DNA of 64,000 nucleotides from Zhengitettix transpicula (GCA_037074705.1 CM073591.1:2348087-2412086), one strand, 5' to 3'; numbered from the stretch's first letter, positions 33,660-45,240 are shown. Notes: generated by a model from the sequence alone, not told the origin. Numbers and translations are program-made.

Positions 33660-34057
33660 ATGATTCCAATTTCTTCAGAAAACCTGCACAACTCAGGACG
33701 TCTTTCTGGTTATCTTCCAAACCAAGAGAGCCAAGGTGTTCAACCTTGTAGACAGAGCTACATTACTTTCTTAAACTACAAGTTCCATCAAAACAACATA
33801 AATATTGTCCGGAACATTTTAACCTCGAATGAGTACCCTTTAAATTTTATTAATAACCACACAAACGTTGAACCAAATCCAATATCCTCCTACAGTAACT
33901 CGTCCCCAAACACCTCAATGTAATTTTTTTTCTCGTACTCCTTTATTACAAATTTATACATCACAAGTTCGTCCAAATTATTAAGGAATAACAAATATCC
34001 ATCACTTACAGAGCTGCTTTATTAAAACCCACAAGGACCCACTTGACACTACAATAT
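33660..34057 (+). pseudogene. PLE coding relic, reverse-transcriptase tail to endonuclease linker
   Basis: Retroelement protein fragment. The frame at 33660-33923 contains 'NIVRNILTSNEYPLNFINNHTN', matching 'IQNILISIEYPLNTINKHTN' of the 62 kb copy; further on 'KTHKDPLDT' precedes the LTR insertion, as in the other copy. The reverse-transcriptase catalytic motif is not present. Confidence 0.65.
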
Positions 34058-34774
34058 TGTAAAGAATTATTTTTGTGGGCTGGGTTTTTACGTGAAATCA
34101 AAATAAATATTTCACCAATAAAGAAATTTTATATAAGTGTATTAAAGTTAAACATGAAAACTCTTATCTCAGGCACCACATAGAAGAGATCTGCTATTCT
34201 GTGTTGTGTTGCCTGCTGTAGCTCTCGTACTGGCGTCGACTCAGGGGTTGATCACTGGCTAAGGCGTCGGCCTCCGGGACTGAATGCTGGCAAGCCGTCG
34301 TACTAAATTGTGTGCTGCTATTCTGTGAACTCTTCACTAACCATTGTGGCCCCTTTCTCACGACGATTCTGCCTCGAAGTATATCAGAGACAACAGCTTT
34401 ACGGAGCCTCTCTTAATCACATCCACCAGCTTCGGTGAGCGCAGAACTACTGTCTTTCAAAAGCTTATCTCCTCCCTTATATCCTCCCCCAGTCTTTTAC
34501 TTTTTTCATTGTTAGAAAACTTCGTCGAAATGCCAGTTGACTGATTCTACCATTGTCACAAGATTTATAGCACGCAGCTGCAAATCCATAGTCAACAATG
34601 GCTAACTATTCTGTCATGTTGAGGCCAACAATCAAAACAGGGCACGAAATTACTTGGATGGAAATATTTATCTCCTCCACCCCCCACGCACGTGCAGGGT
34701 CTCGAATTCTCAAGACCACAGCAAAAAACACTTCAGAGACAAAGAAAAACTTAAACCTAAATAAACGCGTTGCA
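34058..34774 (+). mobile_element. Solo LTR inserted in the PLE, ATAT target duplication
   Basis: 717 bp, starts TGTAAAGAATTATT and ends ACGCGTTGCA, flanked by ATAT at 34054-34057 and 34775-34778. Taking it out with one ATAT leaves the PLE reading frame continuous from 'DPLDT' into 'YNTHCEVYKI'. It contains a tRNA-like stretch near 34235 and no coding. Confidence 0.8.
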
Positions 34775-34778
34775 ATAT

Positions 34779-34990
34779 ATAACACACATTGTGAAGTTTA
34801 CAAAATATCTTCTTCGAATTGTAATCCCCGCTCCATAGGGCAAACTAAACGTTCACTTAATTCGTCGTATCAAGGAACATGTGTCTAATATCAAAGTCTC
34901 TAAACATATTATCAATTCTAACATTTATTTGATTGGCAAAATGCTTATATTTTAGACAATTCCAGACTCATTTCAGAGATGCTACACATT
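34779..34990 (+). pseudogene. PLE GIY-YIG endonuclease relic
   Basis: GIY-YIG nucleases of PLEs nick target DNA during insertion. Seen here: 'VYKISSSNCNPRSIGQTKRSL', the altered VYKI...YIGQTKR core, followed in shifted frame by 'RIKEHVSNIKVSKH' and a block ending near 'MLHIK'. The core has Y to S (SIGQT), and there is at least one frameshift plus the LTR insertion. Confidence 0.75.
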
Positions 34991-35156
34991 AAATGAAACA
35001 TCACAGCTAATAATGTACAAACAGACACTATGAAAGTCAACAATTTCAACGATTCTTTTGTCATTACTCCCTTATTCTTACGCAAACCAAGTGTTTCGCT
35101 TTTGACTTTTGTCAACTGACGAGTGCAGTTGTGTCGATCTAGGCTCTTCTTCGCAC

Positions 35157-35181
35157 CTGAAGAAAGGATCCGAGAAACGTT
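35157..35181 (+). ncRNA. Hammerhead-like motif of the PLE 3' end
   Basis: CTGAAGA then AAGGATCCGA and GAAACGTT. Relative to sister copies the helix II loop is deleted, leaving GGATCC. The motif sits directly downstream of the GIY-YIG relic. Confidence 0.45.
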
Positions 35182-35244
35182 GAGTGGTATTTATATTCTC
35201 ACTTATTTTGTCTGTATTTGGCTATCTTTCATATTATTTTTATG

Positions 35245-36742
35245 TTAACATCCAATAATTATATTGTAATTTATTATAATTTTATGTAATGACGTGTCCT
35301 ATTTCCTCATACGAGGACTAATGGAAAAAAATAAATCAAATAAAAATATTTTGGTGTCCAAGAATCAGTCTCCAGTATCTTTGGCCTTGCTCCTGGTCCA
35401 CTACTAAATACTATTTTATTAAAAAAAATGTATATATTCAAACGAGTTCTCCATTGATATTGCTAAGTTGTCAGTAATGGAGGAGAATTGCGTTTTCCTG
35501 AACCCGTGAACGTCCACAAGCCTCAGCTTGTTCGAGTTGTTTCGCTAGGTCGTCGACTTTCTTTGGTGTGTTTCATACAATACTCGCATTAACATGTAAA
35601 TATGACGTGAAAAATAAAAAAGACAAAACATGTGTATATTAGAAAATTTCAACCTGTATAAGGAAGAAACTGTAGGGAATCATCGTCAACATTATGAACA
35701 ACCAGAGACCAGAAAAATGTGTATATTTTTAGAAAATGGGGTATTTTTTAAAAAAACTCCACGATATAGTTGATACACTTGTTGACAATATAATCGCTAT
35801 CTCGTTCAATGTGCATGTGGCGCAAGCTTCTTTATGCCCTCCTCGAAGAATTCTCCCTTCAGAACCTTTTCTTGCACCTGCTCGCCAATTGAACATTTAA
35901 TTCAGCCCACGAGTGCATTCAGGGAGGAGAAAAGACGATAATCTGTACGGGAAAACGCGGGGCAGTTGAAACCATCCCAATTGAATTAGCCTAAGAGCGC
36001 CTTGGTGGTCAAGGCCTTGCGTTGGCGTGCAACGGGCACACTCCTCTCGTCATAATTTCCCTCTATTTCAGTTTTTCAGGGTCTCACAGTAGCATTGAGC
36101 ATTTATGTTGTCTTCCTGAGTCAGAAATTCGACCAATATTTGTTATATTTAGGATGCGTTATACGGGGGTCCTTATTTCTTGTGTTTACCTTTTTGTTGT
36201 TATTAAATCTGTATTTTATCAATTTGTTTAATAAATTTTCAAAAATTTCCTATTGTAATTTGATAGACAATTCAACCTTTTTCTTCATGTTGTGTTACGA
36301 TCCTTCAAAATTTATCCAATGAAAATTACAAAGCAAAGTAAATTTTTATTTTAAAAAAATACAATGGTTTTGATTTAGTAAAAAGAGCGTTGCCGTTCGT
36401 AGAGTAAAATTCTCTTCACCCTCCCACGTTCGAGACCCATGACGTCACCCCCGTTGTCGTCGTTCGTATTAAATGGCGTGTGAGAATGAGACTCCTTCCA
36501 AAGCAACCGAGTGAAGGACGCACTGCGCATGCGCGCGAGAGACAAGTCGTTGACATTTCGTTAACGAGTCTTAATTAAGAGCTTGGCGCCGCTGCATTAA
36601 TCACGATGACGTCACGGCACCGCTCAAACTCAATTACAGCAATGAAATAACCAGAGATAACGTCTGCTGGTTCCTGCCCTTTATTTAAGGTAAATTAGCT
36701 AAAGCGTGAGCACTCCTGTGCCGAGTATGCTGCGATTAAATA

Positions 36743-36750
<8 letters not shown>
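35245..36750. other. Intergenic, nothing recognised
   Basis: Mixed AT-rich and GC-richer sequence with TGACGTCA motifs (36440, 36606). No supported gene. Confidence 0.35.

Positions 36751-36751
<1 letters not shown>

Positions 36752-36786
<35 letters not shown>
36752..36786. repeat. (TA)n array
   Basis: Uninterrupted TA run. Confidence 0.95.
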
Positions 36787-36787
<1 letters not shown>

Positions 36788-37880
36788 TGTAATAAACACA
36801 AATGATTATTTAACTAAACAATTTAATAAGCAAAAGATTAATTAATTATTTGAATTCAATAGTTGGTTGATTAATTAATTATATTTAATTAATTTAAAGA
36901 GAAGGATTTCAAAATAATCACGACACTCTTTAAAAGTTTACAAGACAAATTACTTTTTTTTTATTGGTTTACAGTCGCATCAACAGCTTGGTTATTAGCG
37001 ACTAATTAATGGAACTCAATTTTCTTATTCGGGGACCTGATCTGGACGAGAGTTTCTCTCACGCTCGCAAATATCGATGCCCTCGCTGGGATTCGAACCC
37101 GGGACCTCTGTGATGCAAGTCACTCACGCTGACCACTACACCACAGGAGGTCGGCAAATTACTTTTATTCAGGTAAAATTTTACAACAGTTTTAAATGCG
37201 ATTATTTACATTTAAAGTTTTCAATTTTTAAAGATTTTATAACTCTTTTCTCAGAGTCATTTATTTGGGCCTTCTAAGTAAAGAAACAACCTTCATATTT
37301 ACGTTTAACAATCAAATTCCTTTACAATCTAAGAATTTAATCAATCAAATAGACGTGAAATCGAAATCTGACGACTTTATCTTTAGTTATCGTTTACAAA
37401 ACTGGATCAGTTTTTTTTGTACTTACAACACATTGGCTGGTACCAGGCTTAAACTCTTGGGCTAGGGCTCACCTCACAATTCACATTAAAAGGACTTGAT
37501 ATCACTGAATTTACATTTGATTAAACAAACACTGACGTAACTTTCGGGTCTCCCCTCTGGAAACCGGAAACTGCTGCTCCTTCCGGACTAATGGTTTGAC
37601 GGATTGTTACAATTATCTCTGTCTGGAATTGGTGGCGGTCACTCTACTTATAGATGTTTATTGTGGCGTGATTTATTAGGTTACCGCTTGTAACTTTATC
37701 GTTGAATCTGTGCCTGCCACTGTGTTTGTCGTCCGGCTTCCAACACCCGACTGTCCAGAAACCCCGCGGTTCAGCACGACACAAGCCCGCCTGTATTGTT
37801 GCCTTGAAATTGGTGCCGTTAACAATCCGCCATAAATATCCAATTATCAAAACTATTAATGGCCTGTAATGAGTATTACA
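36787..37880 (+). mobile_element. LTR-like unit in (TA)n carrying a tRNA-SINE
   Basis: Starts CTGTAATAAACAC after a long TA run and ends GAGTATTACA before ATATATAT. It has the family blocks 'ctcagagtcatttatttggg', 'gacgactttatctttagtta' and 'ggctggtaccaggctta'. The SINE at 36958-37154 accounts for its extra length. Confidence 0.6.
36958..37154 (-). mobile_element. tRNA-derived SINE with 12 bp target duplication
   Basis: Flanked by identical CAAATTACTTTT at 36946-36957 and 37155-37166. The minus-strand 5' part is tRNA-like: A box TGGTGTAGTGG (37143-37133) and B box GGTTCGAATCC (37099-37089), spaced as in tRNA genes. A tRNA-unrelated body and an A-rich tail follow. Pol III transcription and LINE-mediated insertion follow from what is known of such SINEs. 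Confidence 0.9.
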
Positions 37881-38384
37881 ATATATATAAATCATCGTCT
37901 TCTCTGACAAAGTAGCTGCTGCTTTCACACCACACCTAGATCTTATGCAAAGCAGAGTAAAACATAGCAGAGCTATTTAAAAAACAACAACAAATATTTA
38001 GACAATTGCCCTTAAAGCTGCCGATCTTTCTTTGGGGATGTTTATGAAGGAGTAGTGTAGACTGAAAACATATATGAAAGATTTTGGAGCATATGTTGCG
38101 TTAGAAAGTTTTTACTCAATGAAAAAACCAAAAGAACAAGTTTTATATATGAAATAAAAAAATTATGTAATTCCTGTAAGAATATTTTAACTGGAGCTGG
38201 AGCAAATACTTGTTGCCGGAACGGAGAAACTAAGAAAAAAAAGTCGCTCCGAAGGCCTGATTTCGACTGTATGAAGCGTTTCACTTCCGACGAACTAACA
38301 CTCTCATTGGTCAATCTCATCCCCTCCACTAGGTCGCAGTTGTGAGACTTTCAGCATTTTACTTTGTCACATTTGACTTCTACA

Positions 38385-38495
38385 TAACATTAATAAACAA
38401 TGCAGTTTGTCAGACAATATTTTATTTATTTACGACAACGTTTCGGTACGTGTTGGTACCTTCCTCAGGTATTTCCTGCGGAGAAATTGTTATCA
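38385..38495 (-). mobile_element. PLE end, second subfamily, with hammerhead-like core
   Basis: The minus strand reads CTGAGGA, GGTAC paired with GTACC across a short loop, then GAAACGTTGTC, and the tail shared with 30120-30205. It abuts a Helitron that starts at 38505. Confidence 0.6.
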
Positions 38496-38504
38496 AGAAG
38501 CCAA

Positions 38505-39121
38505 TCTATATAATAAAAAAGGATGTATATTTGTATGTATGTATGTATGTATGTATGTATGTATGTATTTACGTTAATTTCTATACAAATTTAAAAGCGT
38601 GGACAGATTGCAACAAAAATTTGTACACAAATTCTTCAAAACACGAGAAACGGTACTGTGAGGGTGAGAAACGCCTAGCATACATGTGGAAAGAATTATA
38701 ATTAAAAACCGTGATCATTAAATATTAAATTACTGCGCGCCAAGAGACAATGACGTCACGCGAGAGAAAGACGTTACTACGCAACGAACAAAGGAAATAT
38801 CTCCTTTATTAGGAATGAAATAAAGCAGAAATATTTTTTTTAAAATAAAAAGTATAATTTTATACAGCAATATTCCATCGAATGATAATAAAGAAGAATA
38901 CGAATTACTTTACCATCCTTGGGGGAAAATGTAAGTTAATTTTCGCGCTGTATTAGTTGTGAGTCTAGCTAACAATTTCATCAATGTAATGTTTCGTAAT
39001 GTATGAAGACTGAGTGACGATTATATCCTGAAATACTCGAGGAATATATTTAAGTATTCAATTAAATACTTTTTCGAGTTTATATAAATAAGTACACGAG
39101 CAACGCCGGGCAACCAGCTAG
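38505..39121 (+). mobile_element. Nonautonomous Helitron, 0.62 kb
   Basis: Begins A|TCTATATAATAAAAAAGG and ends CGGGCAACCAGCTAG|T. It is a shorter relative of the 10.4 kb copy, with the same (TGTA)n near its 5' end and a matching 'ccatcgaatgataataaag' block. Confidence 0.82.
38529..38568. repeat. (TGTA)n microsatellite inside the Helitron
   Basis: Longer version of the run at 10405, at the same place relative to the 5' terminus. Confidence 0.9.
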
Positions 39122-39279
39122 TGAATTTATAAAAGTGGTTGAACAAAAGATATTATACTATTAACACAATGAAACTAAGCAACACTCATCTAAATATGCT
39201 AAATGTCAAAATCTATTTTCACATCCTATTGAAATAAACACAAACTGTACAAGTTCACAAACTACTCACGAGTGCGGTC

Positions 39280-39980
39280 GCAGCAGAACTGAAGACGATC
39301 ACCAACCCTCAATAGAATCCTTGCGTCTTCTCGTCCTCAGAAACTACTAAACTAACAATTATACAAAAGTAATATAAAAAATCAAGAATCAACAAATTAT
39401 AGCATTGTAAATTAGGCTTAATTTAATTGCCTCATGTTGCTGCTGTTCTCAGTCGTCTTTATGTTTATCATTTCAGACGAATTGCGTTTATACAGGCTTT
39501 TCTCTATATCTAAAATCTCAACAAGGTTCCATGTTTTATAATTACTTTTGTGTTAAGTCTAACTTACAAAGCGCGTTTTGTTTGCCCTATATAACATTTA
39601 TTACAATTTGGTTCACTACAATTAGTCTTGTATACTACATTGTGTTGCTTTTCTTTATCAATTTCATCTGTGCCTTTTTCAATAAATTTGGTTAATTTTG
39701 AAATCTAACTTAGTTAAAACCCGTTTCAAGTTTTCGCTGTCATGACCATAATATGTCAATTCCATAAACTGTTTACCACCTCTTTCTTATAATTGTACAA
39801 ATTTTGCAATTATGTTCATTGATTCTTTTAGATGTAAGTTTTGATTAAAATATTTGTAACAATTTTAATGTTTTGTGTGTGGTATTTGCGATTAGATAAC
39901 AGTAAGGCTTTGTCTATGAGATTATTATTATACACCATAGCGTTTTCTTCTTAATAAATAAAATATTGGTCAGAAATCTG
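39280..39980 (-). mobile_element. Penelope-like relic, third subfamily
   Basis: The minus strand gives 'YYGHDSENLKRVLTKL', then a GIY-YIG-like core 'VVYKTNCSEPNCNKCYIGQT' with paired cysteines, then 'ILDIEKSLYKRNSSEM', in the order expected of a PLE C-terminus. Frames are broken. No hammerhead core with GAAACGT is evident at its 3' side; CTGAGGACGAGAAGACG is the nearest. Confidence 0.65.
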
Positions 39981-40146
39981 CATTGTTTATTCAATACAAA
40001 CAGACGTAAAAATACAATCTACATGTTGTCTTAAGATGTTGTCACAATAACAACTTTGTCTATAAATGCAACTTTCTCGCGCCAACTGTTCAAACACGTA
40101 AACCTCTGTACTTCTTCCTGTTTGACCAGTACTTTATTTTTTTTTT

Positions 40147-40455
40147 TATTAGGGTAACAGGCTACATGAGGCTAATCCACTTTGGGCAACTCCCCTTTAA
40201 TAGCATAGGAAGGGATTTGAAAGCGGGGATGCGGAAGGGTAGAGGAAGGTAGCCAAGGGTTAACTAGGGCCCCCGGGCTATATTTTAAGGATCCTACCTG
40301 GCATTCACCTAAAGAAATGCAGGAAAACCCTAGAAAAACCTGCATCAGGTAGGTCGGGCATTGGGTACTTGTCCCACGCCCTTCCGATAGCGGGAGAGGA
40401 TTTTGCTGTGGGGACGCAGCATTTCCTTCTCCGTGCCTCGAACAGTTTAGGAGTT
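40147..40455 (-). mobile_element. SINE-like retroposon, 5'-truncated
   Basis: T-tract at 40137-40148 then the 3' end and body up to 'ccgtgcctcgaacagtttagga'. The 5' third is missing, as is common for LINE-mobilised copies. Confidence 0.8.
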
Positions 40456-40799
40456 TGTTCCTCTCGCATCTGTGTTGCAAGTCATGTAGTTTCAATTTAC
40501 ATCTGCATGAGCGTGTTTCGGGCGTTTTAACCTCACACGCTCCTGTACCATCCCCTCAGGCCTCTCGAGGAGTGGGAAGGAGGAAATAATTTCCAGGAGA
40601 TTACGGAAGGATCTTGGCGGCCTCGAGGAAGTCATCAACACTCAAAACTGCGAATAAGCACCACGAGGCGCCTCGAACCCTCGGTCGGTATTTGTCAGAA
40701 GAGCAAATATCAGGGCCGTGAACCAATTACATTAAAATGAAAGCTTTATTAAACAAAAAAATAACGTCTGTTGAAAATAATATTGTATTGAAGAAATAT

Positions 40800-40953
40800 A
40801 CGTCTGATAGAAAATTGTGAATAAGAATACAGGCAAAAAAAACGCGATACTGTTACAAAGTTCCTGGGATCCTTTCTTCAGGCTCTAAGAAGAGTCTAGA
40901 CAGACACAACTGCACTCGTCAGTTGACAAAACTCACACGCTTTTTGAGCTTTT
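40800..40953 (-). mobile_element. PLE end interrupted by a solo LTR
   Basis: The minus arm has CTGAAGAAAGGATCCCAGGAACTTTG (helix loop deleted, GAAAC altered) and the 'cagacacaactgcactcgtcag' block. After the LTR, 41904-41950 resumes with the PLE tail 'acttattttgtctgtatttggc'. Confidence 0.6.
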
Positions 40954-40957
40954 GTAT

Positions 40958-41899
40958 TGTAATAATTTAAAATATAACTGCAAATGATGGCTGAATAAAA
41001 AGAACTATTACGTGAAAAACAATTCAACATATTTATTATCAATTTTGAATACACAATAATATTTGGGATCTCAGGGTCTTTATCTGGGTTTGATAAATGG
41101 GTGAATTTTATACAATCAAATTACATTTAGCTTTTATGGAAGTTAATGCGTCTGAAACATAGACGAACTTTGTTGTGGATAAAATAACACTACAGATTGA
41201 ATTACAATGTAATAATTAAATAATTATTATTAAAGAACTAAATAATTAAAGAATGATCTGACATATCTTTTAAAAGTGGTTTACAATATGATTTTAAAGT
41301 TTTCCTACTTACGGCCGCCCAGGTCTCATTTTAGGTTTTTCGTGCACAAAATTTGGGGATATCACTGATTCTAGTATTCACAGACTCTAAATGTCAACAA
41401 TTCTAATTGGCGTAGTTTCTCGATGCTTTGCTGCAACCTGGACTTGCAGATCTCGTGTAGTTTTAGTTGGATATGGTCTATGGCCACCAAGTTGAATTTC
41501 CACTCTGCCACCGATTACGACGTTAATTTCAATCTCTCCTTCCCTACTGAAGATTGTTTTACTTTTTCAATATTTTAGAGCATGTTTGTAACTACTATCA
41601 AACTGTTCTATTTGCGGCTGCACATTCCTGACTCTACTTCTTTTGTACAAAAACTTTGCTGGTCCTTCTGCCTCGCCGTTCCTTGTCTGACCCAAGATTG
41701 CTTTCGAACTGTTTGCTGTCCGCTGCTCAACTGAACTTCCTCGTATCGTAGATTTTGAGCGCGTAGAACCTCAACCGATTGACAACAATACATTCTTTGC
41801 GTTGCCGCCTTGTTGCGGTGTCTGCTTTATCCACTAATAATGAGTCCTCTACAATCCAACTTTCCAATTATAACAATGTCTTAATTACTGATTACTACA
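40958..41899 (+). mobile_element. Solo LTR with GTAT target duplication
   Basis: 942 bp, TGTAATAATT...GATTACTACA, flanked by GTAT at 40954-40957 and 41900-41903. Because it sits in PLE sequence, not in (TA)n, the duplication is readable here and fixes the ends of the whole family. Close to the 60.5 kb unit ('cagggtctt..tgggtttgataaatgg'). Confidence 0.82.
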
Positions 41900-41989
41900 G
41901 TATATTATCACTTATTTTGTCTGTATTTGGCTTTCCTTTTTAATTATTATGAAAATGATAACGTTTAAACGACCTTCATTACAGACAAA

Positions 41990-42400
41990 ATTAAAAAAGA
42001 AAGGAACTGAAACTAAGTAAATTTGAATTGAAAAGTGTCCGGGGACGTTTCGACGCGTCTTTCTCTAACGGCGAATGACTTAAGACTGTAGTTGAACTAA
42101 AATCACAGATAAAACACAAAGAGTCAAACAGCTTAAAACAAAACTTGTTGAGACTTGATGTGTCACGTTTAATATTAACAGTATTTGTATGATTCTTAAT
42201 AGATAAAGCATTTCGGAAATTAATCTTTTCCCAGTAATGTGGACGTTCTGTGTTCAAAATAGAAACTGTGATTAAATTTAATAGTGTTTTGTGATTGGAC
42301 GACGTTAACAGGATGACAGCTTGAAATTGAGATTTATGTTATTTAATCCTAGTATTAAAAATTATTTTTTTAGGCCGATATAACAACATACAAAACAATT
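41990..42400 (-). mobile_element. PLE 3' portion, left half of a head-to-head pair
   Basis: The minus strand contains a coding relic 'HYWEKINFRNALSIKNHTN' and, downstream, GACGCGTC-GAAACGTCC. It is the imperfect inverse of 42580-42965. Confidence 0.7.
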
Positions 42401-42579
42401 TGAACACTTAATTTTATAAACAACATTTGTGGTGGAAAACGTATTAAGAGGAGGATCTTTGTGTCCTTTACGAAACCGGGGCAAGAAGATTTAGACTGAA
42501 AAGTTACAGAACATTGTAGATTGTTAATACAGTTATATTAGACGAAGCGATAACTTACCACAGAAGGCCAAGTCTCACA

Positions 42580-42965
42580 CCATAAAAATTATAATATTGT
42601 CTGTTCAAATTGTGACTTTTGTTGTTATATCGGCCAAACTAAAAGTATTTTAAATACTAGGATTACTGGGCAGAAATATAAATATCTAAACTGTCATCCT
42701 GTTAACGTGGTCCAATCACAAAACACTGTAGAAAGTTTACTCACAGTTTCTATTTTGCCAACACGTCCTCCATTTTAGACGGGGAAGGTCCACATTATTC
42801 GGAAAGATTAATTTCCGAAATGCTGTAGACTCTTAGTTTTGTATCTGTGGTTTTAGCTCAACCGCAGTCTTAAGTCATTCGCCGTGAGTTAAACACGCGT
42901 CGAAACGACTCCGGACAGTTTTAAATTTAAATTTGATTAGTTTAACTTGCTTTCTTTTTTAAGTT
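42580..42965 (+). mobile_element. PLE 3' portion, right half of a head-to-head pair, GIY-YIG relic
   Basis: The plus strand gives 'YNIVCSNCDFCCYIGQTK' and 'LNTRITGQ', a well-preserved GIY-YIG core, then 'IRK..FPKCC' and finally CACGCGTCGAAACGACTCC. It mirrors the left half at about 42000-42400. The catalytic Tyr/Gly and following Arg are visible; downstream frames are broken. Confidence 0.75.
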
Positions 42966-42999
42966 TGTCTGTTATAAAAGTCGTTTTAAGTGTATTAAA

Positions 43000-45240
43000 A
43001 CCTATAATGTTCAAAGTGTGATATAAATGGTGATATATAGGGTGTGGAAAAAGTCTCGGAACGGTCAAATTTCTCAGAAAGTACACATCAAAGCATGCAT
43101 TTGATATTTATCAGAAAGATAATCAATGAAACAAAACTTTTAAAACTTAAAAGGGAACCCCCCCCCCTCCAAATTTTTTATTAGAAATTGAGATTCTCCC
43201 TGAAGGAAGTAAGTTAGTTTTAACTTAAACTTAACAAAACCCAGACAGAGGGGTTGAAAATATGTTCAAAAGCTATCGAATGTTACCAGAATCGTACCCA
43301 ACCCCTTTGGGTGGGGTTTGTAAACTATCTATTTTTTCTTCAAATTTTTCAAGCGTGTGTTCCTAAGTTGCATTTTTTCGCATCAGTTGTGTACCTTTTC
43401 GTAGTATTTCACCCTTTCAGGAATTTAGTTCCACTCCCAGTACATGACGAAAAAAAATACATATTCAATGTAAAAATGCCAATCTTCGTAATATTTAATT
43501 TGCATATTTATAAGAATTAATTATTTTTTGCCTAGTTCCATTAACTACTTTATTCCGAAGTTTAAACACGAAAATTTCTCTTTTTTAATTATCTATTTTA
43601 AAAGGAAAATCATGTAAAAAACCTTGTACAAAACTTAAATTAAAAACTTGAGCTCTTTAAAACTATAATTCCTAAATGAATAAGTATTTAATTTATAAGT
43701 TCGTGCCTCAGAATGTGAATAAATTATTCGAAGAAAATTGGATCATTTTAAGTTACTGAGATTCATGACGATTAAAAGTACTAAAAGATTTAACTCAGGA
43801 ACAGGACAAATACTTTCAATCGTACAAAGGTGATCAAAGTGAATTCGCAGGTTGGGTTCGAAACTGGGTGCGTCTGACACGTTGAAGGTCCGTCAACCCT
43901 CTGGAGAGTCGCTCTCAGACATTTGACCATAGTGGAGGCTCTTCGTCCTTCCATGTCTTTTAAAATCATTAATTCTTACTTTAGTTTTCTTTTACCGTCC
44001 ACTGAGCCCGAGTGTCGAGACATTCCTTTCCATAATTCTCCTAACTCGCCTATCCTTGGCTAGTTTTCTGCAGTCTTATAGGATTTTCCGTGAAGTCTTT
44101 CGACGATCCAAGCGAATATGTCCGGCCCTGTCGATATATTTTCTTACCTTAATATGTTACTATATTATTTTAAGTACAGATGTATTTGAGTGTAATGAAG
44201 GAGAAAAAATGGAGGACATTTTATACATTACTTCGCTTTTAATATATTATTATAAATACAGATGAACCTAAGTGGAATTAAAGTATCTGATGCATAGAAA
44301 AAAGAATTTAGAGCATTGTCATGAAGAATCTAAAAAATTTTTCCATGTATCTGCTATTGGATTTATTACGATTTTCTGCTACCTGCTTCTTCCTCTCACG
44401 GGGGAATGTGTGTGGGCAACTTCGTTCTTCCGTCTGCATATGAAATAGATGTGACAGGGACAAAGTCAGAGAAGGAGTTACACTGAAAGTCCGCCTCCAG
44501 TCGCCCTGAGAGGATGGGATGGAATCTGTCCTCTTGCGAGTGTTTCCAGGAAACTTGGCGTATTCTTCCCTCTGTTGTCGCTCGCTCGAGAAATGCCGAG
44601 GCGTAGCCTGAGCCATTCCACTTTTGCACCTCACCCTTCTGTTTGAGCAAGAAAGAAAAAAAATCACGCATAAACAGCAACAACTTTTTTCCAGTCTGAC
44701 CCTGAAAGACAGACGACGCGACGGTGAAGTTTTCAGATGAGATTTTGTTCCAGACAGGAAATGCAAGACTCCACGTCCGTATCTGATCCTTTGATGTGAT
44801 AGGCTGTCACGTACCAGTCTCATTTCCCCTCCCAGAAATACTTGCGTGCCTTTACGGTTCACCAATCATATAAAGCGTAACTTTCGGCATTTATAATCCT
44901 AAAACTGGTCTAGTGCTAATTCCAGACAGACACTTTGCCCCTGACTCGACTCCAATCCAGGTCGTTTTCTCATTATTTGCGCAAACCCTTACACCCCCAC
45001 CCATACAGATGATCCCCGAGCCGTTAGGGGTTGAAATTAGGCTGTAGAACAACGAGAGTGTTTGTGAATCTGTGCGACCCCATAATCGACACCAATTTAG
45101 CCCGTTTTCTCATGTTTTAAAATGGTCACCCCCACCCGTAAGGGTACAGACGTGTTTCTTCCTGGACCTAGTACACCGTATCCTGACGTCATCATTTCTT
45201 TTTAAGACGTTCGCCACTTTATCTAGATGTGTCCGAAGGG
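43000..45240. other. No supported gene
   Basis: Contains the longest open frame of the window (44865-44308, minus, 185 codons), which shows no domain I recognise, no repeat match and no clear splice or promoter setting. It could be a chance frame. Degenerate Helitron-like text ('gaccccataatcgacacc') lies near 45080. Confidence 0.3.

Larger units (their letters stand above)
33530..35240 (+). mobile_element. Penelope-like element with inverted 5' end
   Basis: Layout: a minus-oriented terminal arm (33530-33655), body in plus orientation, and a plus-oriented terminal arm (about 35100-35235) with the hammerhead-like core. The body keeps the tail of the reverse-transcriptase region and the start of the endonuclease, with a solo LTR inserted at 34058-34774. 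This copy ties the many lone terminal arms in the window to PLEs. Confidence 0.8.

Noticed and set aside
34225..34290. tRNA-like stretch ('ggctaaggcgtcggcctccgg')
   Set aside because: No B box at the right distance and no cloverleaf; it lies inside the solo LTR.
37077..37154. Functional tRNA gene
   Set aside because: A and B boxes are present, but the A-rich tail, unrelated body and target duplication mark it as a SINE; the anticodon arm is imperfect.
44308..44865. Longest open frame (185 codons, minus)
   Set aside because: No recognisable domain, no splice or promoter context, and a biased Arg/Ser composition; a chance frame cannot be excluded.
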